NCBI GenBank assembly: GCA_019118445.1
Contig: DWYY01000025.1
Location: forward strand, 1 to 35,250
Source: Candidatus Eisenbergiella merdipullorum
GTDB taxonomy: Bacteria; Bacillota; Clostridia; Lachnospirales; Lachnospiraceae
Length of the DNA: 35,250 nt
Direction: 5' to 3'
Below are positions 1 through 7,921 of this stretch, in pieces. Under the pieces are notes generated by a model. That model did no database searches. It had not been told where the DNA came from and was given only the letters and a program-made list of their open reading frames with translations. How positions within the stretch are numbered: the first letter of the stretch is position 1; each line of letters starts with the position of its first letter. Made by a program: the position numbers and the translations under genes.

Positions 1-112
1 CGGGACCTCTGCCCGGACCCCGTCCGCCTCCGAATCCTCCGCCGGAACGTCCTCCGAAAGATCTGCCGCCGGAATGACCTCCGCCGCCGTGTGAACCTCC
101 GCCTCTGCCCAT
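1..112 (-). CDS. Gly/Arg/Ser-rich protein, N-terminal fragment
   Basis: The first 37 codons of a minus-strand gene are visible, starting at ATG 110-112; the rest lies beyond the left edge. A GAAAGGGG ribosome binding site sits about 7 bases upstream. The visible residues are almost only Gly, Arg, Ser, His, Phe and Pro, in GGRS/GGGF-type low-complexity repeats starting MGRGGG. Lachnospiraceae-type genomes often carry small proteins with such N-termini ahead of a membrane or hypothetical domain (recalled, not searched). No function can be assigned. The gene is transcribed away from the polysaccharide operon and shares the divergent region 113-423 with it. Confidence 0.7.
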   Translation of the reverse strand, partial: MGRGGGSHGGGGHSGGRSFGGRSGGGFGGGRGPGRGP

Positions 113-217
113 ATTGTGATTCCCCTTTCTGCAATATCTGATCCAAGTATATCCTGCCTCCGCTCAATACGATCATGATAGCGGAAGACAAAGTTATTTC
201 TATCTTATTGAGGTCCC

Positions 218-266
218 AAGGTCTTTCACCCACTTATGAGCAAGCTCATGTGGGTTCAGACCTTTT
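218..266. repeat. Long imperfect hairpin in divergent intergenic region
   Basis: Three nested paired segments are visible: AGGTCT (219-224) with AGACCT (258-263), ACCCAC (228-233) with GTGGGT (250-255), and ATGAGC (236-241) with GCTCAT (244-249), separated by 2-3 base bulges. On the plus strand it is followed by TTTT, but no plus-strand gene precedes it. On the minus strand it would lie in the leader of the Gly-rich gene. A weaker pair, CTCAATA (163-169) with TATTGAG (206-212), lies further along the same leader. It may be a dispersed palindromic intergenic repeat or a leader regulatory element. Confidence 0.6.
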
Positions 267-278
267 GACCCTGGCATC

Positions 279-287
279 ATTATATCA
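279..287 (-). promoter_or_regulatory. Candidate extended -10 promoter for the Gly-rich gene
   Basis: On the minus strand a perfect TATAAT (279-284) is preceded by TGA (285-287), giving an extended -10 of the TGn type. No good -35 is found at 16-18 bases. Transcription would start near 270, leaving a leader of about 160 bases that contains the hairpin at 219-263. Confidence 0.4.
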
Positions 288-338
288 CAGAAAGCCGCGG
301 ACCGTACAGCCGTTGATCAGGGAATAATGGGAAGGAGG

Positions 339-367
339 TTGTTTCCGGACCGGAAAAGTGTTATACT
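339..367 (+). promoter_or_regulatory. Candidate sigma-A promoter of the polysaccharide operon
   Basis: TTGTTT (339-344) is followed after exactly 17 bases by TATACT (362-367), and TGT directly before the -10 makes it an extended -10. The start point would be near 374, about 50 bases ahead of the first gene. This is the best-formed promoter seen by eye at the head of the 25-gene plus-strand block, so it is the likely main operon promoter. Confidence 0.6.
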
Positions 368-423
368 TTCCTCAGTTTTTGAATTTTTGAAGGCTGTCTC
401 CGCCGGAGACGGCGCTCATCGGG

Positions 424-2148
424 ATGGAAGGAAAAACAGAGGCTGTGCGGAAGTGGAACGGAAAGGCCGTTTTGGCCTGGCTGATAAAAAATATGGTCTG
501 GATACTGGGAGCGATGGTCGGGATCGTGACGTTTCTGTGCATCTATGGAGGACATGTCCTCAACTTCACCTATACGGACTGGCTTCTGGGCGGCGGGGAT
601 CTGACGCAGCATTATCTGGGCTGGTGCTTCTTTCGGGCAGGCGACTGGACTTTTCCCATCGGCCTGATGGACAGGATGTCTTATCCCAATGAGGTTTCCG
701 TGATCTTCACGGATTCTGTGCCGCTGATGGCGGTGTTCTTCAAGCTTTTCCGGGGAATCCTTCCGGAGGAGTTCCAGTATTTCGGACTCTGGGGCTTCCT
801 GTGCTTTGCGCTGCAGGGAGCGTTCGGGGCGCTTCTGATCTATCACTACGTGGGGAAAAAAGCGGAGGCAGTTGTGGGAAGCCTGCTTTTTGTCATTGCG
901 CCCGTCATGCTTTCCCAGATGACGGTGAATATGGCGCTTGGCGCGCAGTGGCTGGTTCTTTTCTGCCTGTATCTGGGTCTGCAGCGGGGACGCATGAAAG
1001 CTGCGCGTACTGTGGCCTCTTGGGGAGCGGCGGGGCTTCTTGCCGCAGGGATCCAGCTTTATTTTATCCCAATCTGCGGAATTGTCCTCATCAGCTTCTT
1101 TCTGGCCGACCTGCTCAGGAAAACGAGGATCGCCAGAGGAGCTGCAGCGATCGGCGCCTATGCGGTCTGCTCTGTGGGGATGACAGCGCTTCTGGGCGGC
1201 TTTTCCCATAAACATATCCCGGACTTTACCGCTCTGGGGCAGGCGGGCTTCAACTTGAACGGCTTGTTCAATGCGCAGGGCTGGTCACAGGTGGTACAGG
1301 CGCTTCCGCTCCATGGCGATGACGCGGGAGAAGGGCTGGCGTTTCCCGGAACGGGGATCCTGCTGACACTGGCGGCGGGGCTGATCGCCTGGTCCTTCCG
1401 GCTTGTATACCGGATTTTCATCCGGCGGGAAAAGGTCTTTGCAGGACTGGGCCGGACGGGAAGAAGAGGCAGGAGATATCGGAGAACAAAAGAAAATGCG
1501 GCGGCGTTCCTATTTCTGATCCTTTTTTGCGTATTTATTGCTCTGTCCCCGCAGGTAGCATATGGCTCCCATGTGCTTGTGAGCTATACCCTGCCGGCCT
1601 GGGGCCTCAGGGTATGGGGAATGGTGGGAAATACGGGCCGTTTTATCTGGCCGGTGGTCTATCTGGTGATCCTGGGAAGCGTGGTCTGGATGGAAAAACA
1701 GATGCCATATCAGAGCATGGCTGCCGTGCTTCTCGTCATCTTTGCCGTCCTGCAGGTTTCTGACGGGAAGTGGCAGCTCATGCAGAGGCAGGTGCAGTTC
1801 GGTACGGATTACACCTATGAAAGCCCGCTGGACGATGAGCACTGGGAGGAATGGGCGGATGATCCCGAGATCGACCATATGGTCTTTGTATCCTATCTGC
1901 TGGAGGATGAGGATCTGGTCAGCGAGCTTTCCGTTTACGCGGCGGAAAGCGGGATGACGGTGAACGATTTCTGCAGCGCGTGCCTGACGATCCGGACGGA
2001 GGCCGCGGAGGATCTGCTGGACGCGCTTGCGGAAGTGCGGGATGATACCCTTTATATTTACCGCGCGTCGGATGAGGCCATGTGTGTCAGCCCGGATATG
2101 GACTACACTTATGCGGACGGCGTGATCGTGGGAACTGTGAAAGGATGA
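424..2148 (+). CDS. DUF6311-like polytopic membrane protein (putative GT-C-type transferase)
   Basis: This 574-residue protein is largely hydrophobic, with the first membrane segment near residues 20-41 and about ten more up to about residue 450. It then has a soluble acidic C-terminal part (about 465-574). Residues 56-68 (GGGDLTQHYLGW region), the TDS at 96-98 and FQYFGLWG near 117-124 match my recollection of the DUF6311 family, found in polysaccharide loci. The acidic first loop resembles GT-C glycosyltransferases that use polyprenyl-phosphate sugars, but the reaction is unproven. A basic RRTGRRGRR-like loop lies near residue 345. It is the first gene of the operon, about 50 bases after the candidate promoter. 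The ribosome binding site is weak, so the start is less certain than the frame. Confidence 0.75.
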   Translation: MEGKTEAVRKWNGKAVLAWLIKNMVWILGAMVGIVTFLCIYGGHVLNFTYTDWLLGGGDLTQHYLGWCFFRAGDWTFPIGLMDRMSYPNEVSVIFTDSVPLMAVFFKLFRGILPEEFQYFGLWGFLCFALQGAFGALLIYHYVGKKAEAVVGSLLFVIAPVMLSQMTVNMALGAQWLVLFCLYLGLQRGRMKAARTVASWGAAGLLAAGIQLYFIPICGIVLISFFLADLLRKTRIARGAAAIGAYAVCSVGMTALLGGFSHKHIPDFTALGQAGFNLNGLFNAQGWSQVVQALPLHGDDAGEGLAFPGTGILLTLAAGLIAWSFRLVYRIFIRREKVFAGLGRTGRRGRRYRRTKENAAAFLFLILFCVFIALSPQVAYGSHVLVSYTLPAWGLRVWGMVGNTGRFIWPVVYLVILGSVVWMEKQMPYQSMAAVLLVIFAVLQVSDGKWQLMQRQVQFGTDYTYESPLDDEHWEEWADDPEIDHMVFVSYLLEDEDLVSELSVYAAESGMTVNDFCSACLTIRTEAAEDLLDALAEVRDDTLYIYRASDEAMCVSPDMDYTYADGVIVGTVKG

Positions 2149-2162
2149 ATGAAAGGAGCCGC

Positions 2163-3776
2163 ATGACACAGAATACGGATATGATCAGGGAGTTTCTTGG
2201 GAAAATACCGGCCCGCATCCGCTGGTGCTTCTGTACGGGGTTTCTCTCCGGGCTCCTGATCCACGCTTATATGTTTGCCAACAAGCTGCCTAACTGGGAC
2301 GACATCAATAATGTGGGGACCTATGGCGTCGGCTCGGAGTTCGGCAGATGGTTCCTGAAATACGTCAATCCTCTGGACGGGATCTGGAGCGTCCCCTGGC
2401 TTGGAGGTCTTTTTGCGGTCACGTTCCTGGCGTTTGCCTCCTGCCTGGTGCTCTCTGCGCTGGACCTGAAAAGCCTGACAAGCGCGGTGCTCGTCCCGCT
2501 CATGATGCTGTCCTTTCCTTCCGTCTGCAGCATGTTTACCTTCATGTTCACGGCGGACTGCTATGCGGTGGGTATTTTTCTTGCCTGCGCGGCGGCATGG
2601 CTGATCCGCAGATACCGGTACGGTTTCCTTGCGGGGATCGCGCTCCTGGTCTTCAGCCTCGGGCTGTATCAGGCCTATCTCTGCTTGGCGATGGGTATTC
2701 TGGTCTGCGGTCTGTTCCTGGATATGCTGCGGGAAGAAAAAGCGGAAGGACAGGATCGTCCGGGGGAAAAAAGTTTCCCGGAAAAGAAGGTTTTCCTGGA
2801 TGGCGTGAAGTCTTTTCTGGTACTGCTGGTTTCCGTGGCTGTCTATAGCTTTGCGGCGAGGCAGATCTTTCCCGAGCTGGATTCCTATAACGGACTGAGC
2901 CAGATGGGCAGGATCGATCCTGTAAGGCTTCCCAGACTGATCCTCCGTGCATACCGCTGGGTAGCGGAATATTTCATTTTAAAGCCCTATACCTTCGTAA
3001 ACGGCTTTTCCCAGGTGTTAAATGTGATCACCTGTCTGCTGGCGGCGGCCTTTGTGATCGCCTGGTTTGTGAAAAAAAGGCTCTGGAGGCGGCCGGCGGC
3101 GGCCCTGCTCTACCTGTTTCTGGCCGCGGCGGTCCCGCTGGCGATGGGTTCCATCATCATCATGGCTCCGGACGCCAGCGTCAGCATGCTGATGCTTTAC
3201 CAGTATGTGCTCCTTTATATTTTCGTGGCCGCTCTGCTGGAAAGGAGCCTGCGAAAAGAGGACGGGCTGTTTGCGGCGGGGCGTTTTCCCGGGATCGTCG
3301 GCCTTTTCGTGACCATCGTGCTCCTTCTGGTGGGATACGAGAATTTCGTGGTGACGAACGAGGCTTATTTCCGGATGGACATCGCCTATGAGCGCGCTTA
3401 CGCCTATTATAACCGGATCATGGAACGGATCGAATCCACAGAAGGGTACCAGCCGGGCGACGCCTTCGCCCTGGTGGGAGAATACGGCCTGAGCGAAACG
3501 CCGGATCTGCTGGGAAGCTATTCCATGGACGGGGAGCGCTTTGACGATCTCTCCGGCGTGGCCAGGGAAACCGGGCTTCTGACCAGCGGCGTGCGCCATA
3601 ATTTCATGAAGATCTATATCGGGGTGAAAATGCCGGATGTGAGCGAGGAAACCCTGGAGGCCATCCGGCAGACGGAGGAATACCGGAATATGCCCAGCTA
3701 TCCGGCAGAAGGCTGTGTGCGCAAGATCCTGGATGTGTGGGTGGTGAAAACCTGTGAGGAGACGCCGGCAAAATAG
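2163..3776 (+). CDS. GtrII-like glucosyltransferase domain membrane protein
   Basis: This 537-residue polytopic protein resembles the GtrII family, which transfers a sugar from a polyprenyl-phosphate donor to a surface polysaccharide on the outer face of the membrane. Visible hallmarks are the acidic pair in PNWDDINN (D46, D47) after the first membrane helix, GRW at 61-63, and FTFMFTADCYA at 125-135 followed by further helices. The last 120 residues or so are soluble. The start at 2163 was chosen because AAGGAG lies 4 bases upstream; an in-frame ATG at 2145 overlaps the previous stop but has no usable site. It starts 14 bases after the previous gene. The ArnC/GtrB-like gene at 13390 is the likely donor synthase. 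Confidence 0.75.
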   Translation: MTQNTDMIREFLGKIPARIRWCFCTGFLSGLLIHAYMFANKLPNWDDINNVGTYGVGSEFGRWFLKYVNPLDGIWSVPWLGGLFAVTFLAFASCLVLSALDLKSLTSAVLVPLMMLSFPSVCSMFTFMFTADCYAVGIFLACAAAWLIRRYRYGFLAGIALLVFSLGLYQAYLCLAMGILVCGLFLDMLREEKAEGQDRPGEKSFPEKKVFLDGVKSFLVLLVSVAVYSFAARQIFPELDSYNGLSQMGRIDPVRLPRLILRAYRWVAEYFILKPYTFVNGFSQVLNVITCLLAAAFVIAWFVKKRLWRRPAAALLYLFLAAAVPLAMGSIIIMAPDASVSMLMLYQYVLLYIFVAALLERSLRKEDGLFAAGRFPGIVGLFVTIVLLLVGYENFVVTNEAYFRMDIAYERAYAYYNRIMERIESTEGYQPGDAFALVGEYGLSETPDLLGSYSMDGERFDDLSGVARETGLLTSGVRHNFMKIYIGVKMPDVSEETLEAIRQTEEYRNMPSYPAEGCVRKILDVWVVKTCEETPAK

Positions 3777-3788
3777 CAGGAGGTCAGG

Positions 3789-4874
3789 ATGAAAGAAAAG
3801 GACGGAATGCGGGAGCGGGTTTATGTATGCCATACCTTTTACCATGTCTATGTGGCGAGCCTGAAGGAGCTGAACCTTCCCCAAAAAGAGAGGGGAAAGG
3901 CGGACATGGTGTTGAGCACCATGTCCTGCAGGTTCGGAAATCTGTCGGAAAGACTTGCGGCCAGCGGCCTGTACGGCGAAGTCTTTCTCTTTGACGAGCA
4001 GGAGGAGAGCCGGGTTCCCGGACTTGCGAAATACCATAAAGACCGGGGAAACATCGTCCTGAACATGTTCGCGAGGATGGTTTTCTGCAAAAAGCTCGGG
4101 GCGGCGCAGGAGGCGTATGTGCCTGTGGATTTCAGGAAGTACCGGGATATCTATGTGTTCTGTGATTCCGATCCCATCGGCTACTATCTGAGCTGGAAGA
4201 AGATACACTATCACGCATTGGAGGACGGGCTGGACTGTATCCGTTATTATGATACGGCCAGATATGACAACCGGGGATATTTTAAGCTGAAGGCGCTCTT
4301 AGCTTCCTGGAACCTGATCTTCATCCAGAATGGCTGGGGAAAATACTGCATAGACATGGAAGTGAACGATATTTCCGTTCTGGAGTATCCATGTCCCAAG
4401 TACATCGAATGTCCCAGGGAAAAGCTGGTACAGGCGCTGACGGAAGAAGGAAAGGACTGCCTGCTCGGCATTTTCCTGGAAAACAGGGAAAAGCTGGTGG
4501 AACAGCTCACAAAGGGAGCGCATCATGAAAAAAAGATCCTGATCCTGACGGAGCCTTTGTGCGATCTTGAGACCAGAGAGCGGATCTTCCGGGATATCAT
4601 CGCACAATACGGTCAGGGCGCGCAGGTGATTTTAAAACCCCATCCAAGGGATATACTGGATTATGAGAAGCTGTTTCCGGACTGTGTTGTCCTTCCGGGG
4701 GATTTTCCCATGGAGATGATGAATTTCCTTCCGGATATCCAGGTGGAAAAGGTGATCTCCGTCTTCACGGTGACGGACGGCATCCACTACGCGAAGGAAA
4801 AGATCTGTCTGGGAGAAGATTTCATGGACAGATATGAGGCCCCGGAAATCCACAGACAGAATGAAATGCTGTAG
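3789..4874 (+). CDS. GT52-like (bacterial sialyltransferase-fold) glycosyltransferase
   Basis: This 361-residue soluble protein begins with a CHTFYHVYV strand near residues 14-22. It carries the motifs shared by bacterial sialyltransferase families GT38, GT52 and GT80: an acidic-acidic-Gly motif (E145 D146 G147 in HALEDG), an HP motif (H285 P286 in KPHPRD), and a Ser/Thr motif near 324-327 (SVFT). GT52 includes sialyltransferases and also glucosyltransferases. No CMP-sialic acid genes are in the window, so the donor is open. A strong AGGAGGT lies 6 bases before the ATG, and the gene starts 12 bases after the previous stop. It is probably a cytoplasmic enzyme that adds one sugar of the lipid-linked repeat unit. 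Confidence 0.75.
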   Translation: MKEKDGMRERVYVCHTFYHVYVASLKELNLPQKERGKADMVLSTMSCRFGNLSERLAASGLYGEVFLFDEQEESRVPGLAKYHKDRGNIVLNMFARMVFCKKLGAAQEAYVPVDFRKYRDIYVFCDSDPIGYYLSWKKIHYHALEDGLDCIRYYDTARYDNRGYFKLKALLASWNLIFIQNGWGKYCIDMEVNDISVLEYPCPKYIECPREKLVQALTEEGKDCLLGIFLENREKLVEQLTKGAHHEKKILILTEPLCDLETRERIFRDIIAQYGQGAQVILKPHPRDILDYEKLFPDCVVLPGDFPMEMMNFLPDIQVEKVISVFTVTDGIHYAKEKICLGEDFMDRYEAPEIHRQNEML

Positions 4875-4907
4875 AAACCTCGCTGCGGAAAGGAGCGGCA
4901 TTCGGAT

Positions 4908-6659
4908 ATGCGGAAGATACTGAAGAAAATGAACGTCCTGCTGGACGGAAGGCAGAAAGCGAAAATGTGCGGGATCATCGTGCTGATGTTCATCGGCGCC
5001 CTTCTGGAAGCGTGCAGCATCGGCCTGGTCATCCCTGTCCTGGATGTGCTGCTGGACCCGGCGGAGGTGACAGGTGACGGCTATCTGGGAAAGTTGTACC
5101 GTTTCCTTGGAATGAAGAGCACGTCCCAGTTTACGATCCTGATGCTGGCGGCGATCATCGCAGCCTTTGTGCTGAAAAATGTGTTCCTGTACTTCCAGAA
5201 TGTGGTACAGCTCCGCTTTGTCTATACGAACCAGTTCGCCACCTCCCGCAGGATGATGATCAATTTCATGCAGAGGCCCTATGAATATTATCTGAACGCG
5301 GATACCTCCGTGATCCAGAGAAGCATCACGTCGGACGTGAACAACATGTACGGGCTGATCTTGGCCAGTCTGCAGCTTGTCAGCGAAGTGATCATGTTCG
5401 TGATCCTGACCATCGTGCTGATGGTGCAGGACGCGCTGATGACAGTGATCATCGCCGCTCTTCTGGTGGCGGTGCTTCTCATCATCAAGAACATCCTCAA
5501 GCCCATCATGAAAAAAGCGGGCGAGGAGAACCAGGATTATTACAGCGGCCTGTACAAGTGGATCGATCAGTCGGTGATGGGGATCAAGGAGATCAAGATC
5601 GCCAACCGGGAAAGCTATTTCATCAACGAATATTCCAAATGCGGAGCAGGCTATGTGGGAGCGGTCCAGAAGTATAACATCTATAACTCTACGCCCAGGC
5701 TTCTGATCGAAACGGTCTGCATCGCCGGGCTGCTGTCGTATCTGATCGTCCGGATCCTCATGGGCGGGGACATGGCGCAGATGGTGGCGCAGATAGGCGT
5801 GTTCGCGGTGGCTGCCATGCGGCTTCTTCCCAGTGCCAACCGGATCAACAACTACCTGACCTCCATTTCCTATTTTGAGCCGTTCTTCATGGGCGTCAGC
5901 GACAACCTGCAGCAGGAGATCCACGACGGCAGTGTAAACTATGACGCGGATGCCTATCTGCAGAAAAAAGAGGTGAAGAAGCTCCCGGTCCATGAGAAGA
6001 TCGAGCTGAAGGATATCGTATACCACTATCCCAACAGCGATGTGCTCATCTTTGATCATGCGGATATGACCATCCCTGTGGGAAGCTCCGTGGGCGTGGT
6101 AGGCACCTCCGGCGCGGGAAAGACGACGATCATCGACATCATGCTTGGCCTTCTGCACATCCAGGAGGGAGAGATCCTGGCGGACGGCGTGGAGGTGAGG
6201 GACCATTATGAAGAATGGCTGAAAAATATCGGCTATATCCCGCAGACCATTTTTATGATCGATTCCTCCATCCGTAAGAACGTGGCATTCGGCGTCCCGG
6301 ATGAGGAAATCGACGATGAAAAGGTATGGCAGGCGCTGAAGGAGGCGCAGCTGGATGAGTTTGTGCGCGGCCTTCCGGAGGGACTGGATACCAGCATCGG
6401 AGAACGGGGCATCCGTATTTCTGGCGGACAGCGTCAGAGGATCGGCATCGCCAGGGCCCTGTTCGAGGATCCGGAGGTGCTGGTGCTGGATGAAGCGACT
6501 TCTGCGCTGGACAATGAGACGGAGGCGGCCATCATGGATTCCATCAATCATCTGCACGGCCGCAAGACGCTCATCATCATCGCCCACCGCCTGCAGACTA
6601 TCGAAAAATGCGATATGGTCTACCGGGTGGAGAATGGGCAGATCCGGAGAGAACGCTGA
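4908..6659 (+). CDS. PglK-like ABC transporter, lipid-linked oligosaccharide flippase candidate
   Basis: This 583-residue half-transporter has a six-helix membrane domain (about 20-320) followed by an ATPase domain. Visible are Walker A GTSGAGKTT (399-407), Q-loop YIPQ (443-446), signature ISGGQRQR (504-511), Walker B VLVLDEATSALD (524-535, catalytic E529) and the H-loop His560. The LLPSANRI stretch (306-313) and the CDMVYRVENG ending closely resemble Campylobacter PglK, which flips the undecaprenyl-PP-linked N-glycan. No Wzx-type flippase is visible, so this is the best candidate for moving the repeat unit across the membrane. AAGGAG lies about 12 bases before the ATG, which is long. The family assignment is strong; the substrate is inferred. 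Confidence 0.9.
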   Translation: MRKILKKMNVLLDGRQKAKMCGIIVLMFIGALLEACSIGLVIPVLDVLLDPAEVTGDGYLGKLYRFLGMKSTSQFTILMLAAIIAAFVLKNVFLYFQNVVQLRFVYTNQFATSRRMMINFMQRPYEYYLNADTSVIQRSITSDVNNMYGLILASLQLVSEVIMFVILTIVLMVQDALMTVIIAALLVAVLLIIKNILKPIMKKAGEENQDYYSGLYKWIDQSVMGIKEIKIANRESYFINEYSKCGAGYVGAVQKYNIYNSTPRLLIETVCIAGLLSYLIVRILMGGDMAQMVAQIGVFAVAAMRLLPSANRINNYLTSISYFEPFFMGVSDNLQQEIHDGSVNYDADAYLQKKEVKKLPVHEKIELKDIVYHYPNSDVLIFDHADMTIPVGSSVGVVGTSGAGKTTIIDIMLGLLHIQEGEILADGVEVRDHYEEWLKNIGYIPQTIFMIDSSIRKNVAFGVPDEEIDDEKVWQALKEAQLDEFVRGLPEGLDTSIGERGIRISGGQRQRIGIARALFEDPEVLVLDEATSALDNETEAAIMDSINHLHGRKTLIIIAHRLQTIEKCDMVYRVENGQIRRER

Positions 6660-6755
6660 GGGGGCACGGCTGAGCCGTGCTCAAAGGCAGACACGGCTCG
6701 AGGGAGAGCTGGGCTCAAGAGGGAGCCGGGCACGGGAAAGGAGAGGAAAAGGGGA
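6660..6755 (+). other. GC-rich intercistronic spacer with hairpins
   Basis: The 96-base gap contains a perfect 7-base-pair hairpin, GCACGGC (6664-6670), TGA loop, GCCGTGC (6674-6680). A second small stem pairs GGCTC (6712-6716) with GAGCC (6723-6727). No T-run follows, so neither is a convincing terminator. CACGGCT- and GGCTC-type words recur at irregular spacing, suggesting degraded short repeats. The ribosome binding site of the next gene is AAAGGAGAGG at the end of the gap. Confidence 0.5.
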
Positions 6756-7886
6756 ATGACGACAGGCAGAAAGAGACAGGCGAATTTTGAACTGCTCCGC
6801 ATTCTGGCCATGCTGATGGTGGTCGTAATGCATTTTCTTTCCCTCACGGGGGCGCTGCCTGAGGCACAGGAGGGGAACTTTCCCGATGAGCGGAAGATCT
6901 TTGGCGTCCTTTTGGAGTCCTTCTGCATCGTGGCGGTGAATGTGTATGTACTGCTGAGCGGATATTTCCTTTCGGAAAAAGCGTTTTCCTTCCGAAGGCT
7001 GAAAAATCTGTTGTTCCAGATCCTGTTCTATACCCTGCTCATTCCGCCTGTTCTCGCCGTTTTCGGGAAGCTTTCCTGGCAGGAGGTGTTTGACCCCTAT
7101 CATCTGTGGAACTGCCTGTTCCCGGTGGAGAGCGGCCATTACTGGTTCGTCACCGCATATGTAGTCATGCTCCTGTTTTCCCCGCTCCTCAATGCTGCGG
7201 TGAAGACGCTTCCCCGCAGACAGCTGAAGGCCGCCATCCTTGGGCTTCTGGTTTTCTTCTGCCTTGGAAAAAGCCTGAGCATCCTGCCCTTTGGGACGGA
7301 CAGGTATGGATATGATTTCGGCTGGTTCTGCTGTCTGTATCTGATTGCTGCCTATCTGAGAAAACACGGAAGTACGTTCCTTTACGGAAAAAAGAGAGGC
7401 GGGCTCCTTTATCTGGCTTCCTGCGCCAGTGTGGCGGCTCTTTCCCTGCTCTGCCTGTTCGTCTGCGCGCGGACGGGGCTGCTGGAGTATTACGCTTCGG
7501 TTCCCTTTCATTATAATTTTCTGCTCTGCCTGACCGGAGCGCTGGGGCTGTTCGCCGTCTTTGCGGGGATCAGGATCCCGGAGGGCGGCCTGTCGGAGGC
7601 GGTCCGCAGGATTTCCCCGGCGGTGTTCGGTGTGTACCTGATCCACGAGCATGTGGATGTGAGCTCCCGCTGGGCCATGTGGATCGTTAGGGATGTTTCG
7701 GAGCATTTCTGGGGATATCTGATCCAGATGACAGAGAGCGTCCTTCTGGTGTTCGCCCTGTGCGTCTGCATCGACCTGCTCCGTGCCAGACTGTTCGCGG
7801 CTGCAGGGAGGATCCTCTCACGCACCGGACCGGGGAGACGTTTCACGCGGCTGCTCGACGGACTGGATGAGATGATGAAGGATTGA
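6756..7886 (+). CDS. Acyltransferase family 3 membrane protein (O-acyltransferase)
   Basis: This 376-residue protein has about ten membrane helices and the family opening NFELLRILAMLMVVVMHF (residues 10-27), with the conserved Arg15 and His26 expected of acyltransferase-3 (OafA/NodX-type) proteins. Members O-acetylate or otherwise acylate surface polysaccharides, peptidoglycan or small molecules. Here it probably decorates the polymer made by this locus, acting at the membrane. It follows a hairpin-containing 96-base gap, the widest in the first third of the operon, and has a purine-rich ribosome binding site. The exact acyl group and target sugar cannot be read from sequence. Confidence 0.85.
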   Translation: MTTGRKRQANFELLRILAMLMVVVMHFLSLTGALPEAQEGNFPDERKIFGVLLESFCIVAVNVYVLLSGYFLSEKAFSFRRLKNLLFQILFYTLLIPPVLAVFGKLSWQEVFDPYHLWNCLFPVESGHYWFVTAYVVMLLFSPLLNAAVKTLPRRQLKAAILGLLVFFCLGKSLSILPFGTDRYGYDFGWFCCLYLIAAYLRKHGSTFLYGKKRGGLLYLASCASVAALSLLCLFVCARTGLLEYYASVPFHYNFLLCLTGALGLFAVFAGIRIPEGGLSEAVRRISPAVFGVYLIHEHVDVSSRWAMWIVRDVSEHFWGYLIQMTESVLLVFALCVCIDLLRARLFAAAGRILSRTGPGRRFTRLLDGLDEMMKD

Positions 7887-7921
7887 GAGACTTTTTGAGA
7901 AAGGCAGGTGGATCGCTGCAG

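Larger units (their letters stand above)
113..423. other. Divergent intergenic region
   Basis: This is 311 bases without a convincing gene, between the leftward Gly-rich gene and the rightward polysaccharide operon. It holds the minus-strand leader with its long hairpin (218-266), an extended -10 on the minus strand (279-287), and a well-formed promoter on the plus strand (339-367). A small palindrome, GTCTCC-GCC-GGAGAC at about 397-411, lies in the plus-strand leader just before the first operon gene. No known riboswitch class was recognised. Confidence 0.6.

Noticed and set aside
361-1215. Minus-strand open frame of 284 codons over the first operon gene
   Set aside because: It is Arg/His-rich, lacks any family feature, and is opposite a clear polytopic membrane protein.
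2082-2162. N-terminal extension of the GtrII-like protein
   Set aside because: It would lie inside the previous gene, reads as Cys/Arg-rich non-membrane sequence and has no ribosome binding site, whereas 2163 has AAGGAG.
4632-6587. Minus-strand open frame of 651 codons opposite the ABC flippase gene
   Set aside because: It is rich in His, Arg and Asp without domain motifs and lies opposite a fully motif-supported gene. This is the usual antisense shadow in GC-rich coding DNA.
6664-6680. Hairpin between the ABC flippase and acyltransferase genes as a terminator
   Set aside because: The 7-base-pair stem is perfect, but no T-run follows and the next sequence is GC-rich.
7883-7921. TTG start for the membrane protein at 7922
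   Set aside because: It overlaps the previous stop with no spaced ribosome binding site; the ATG at 7922 is better supported.
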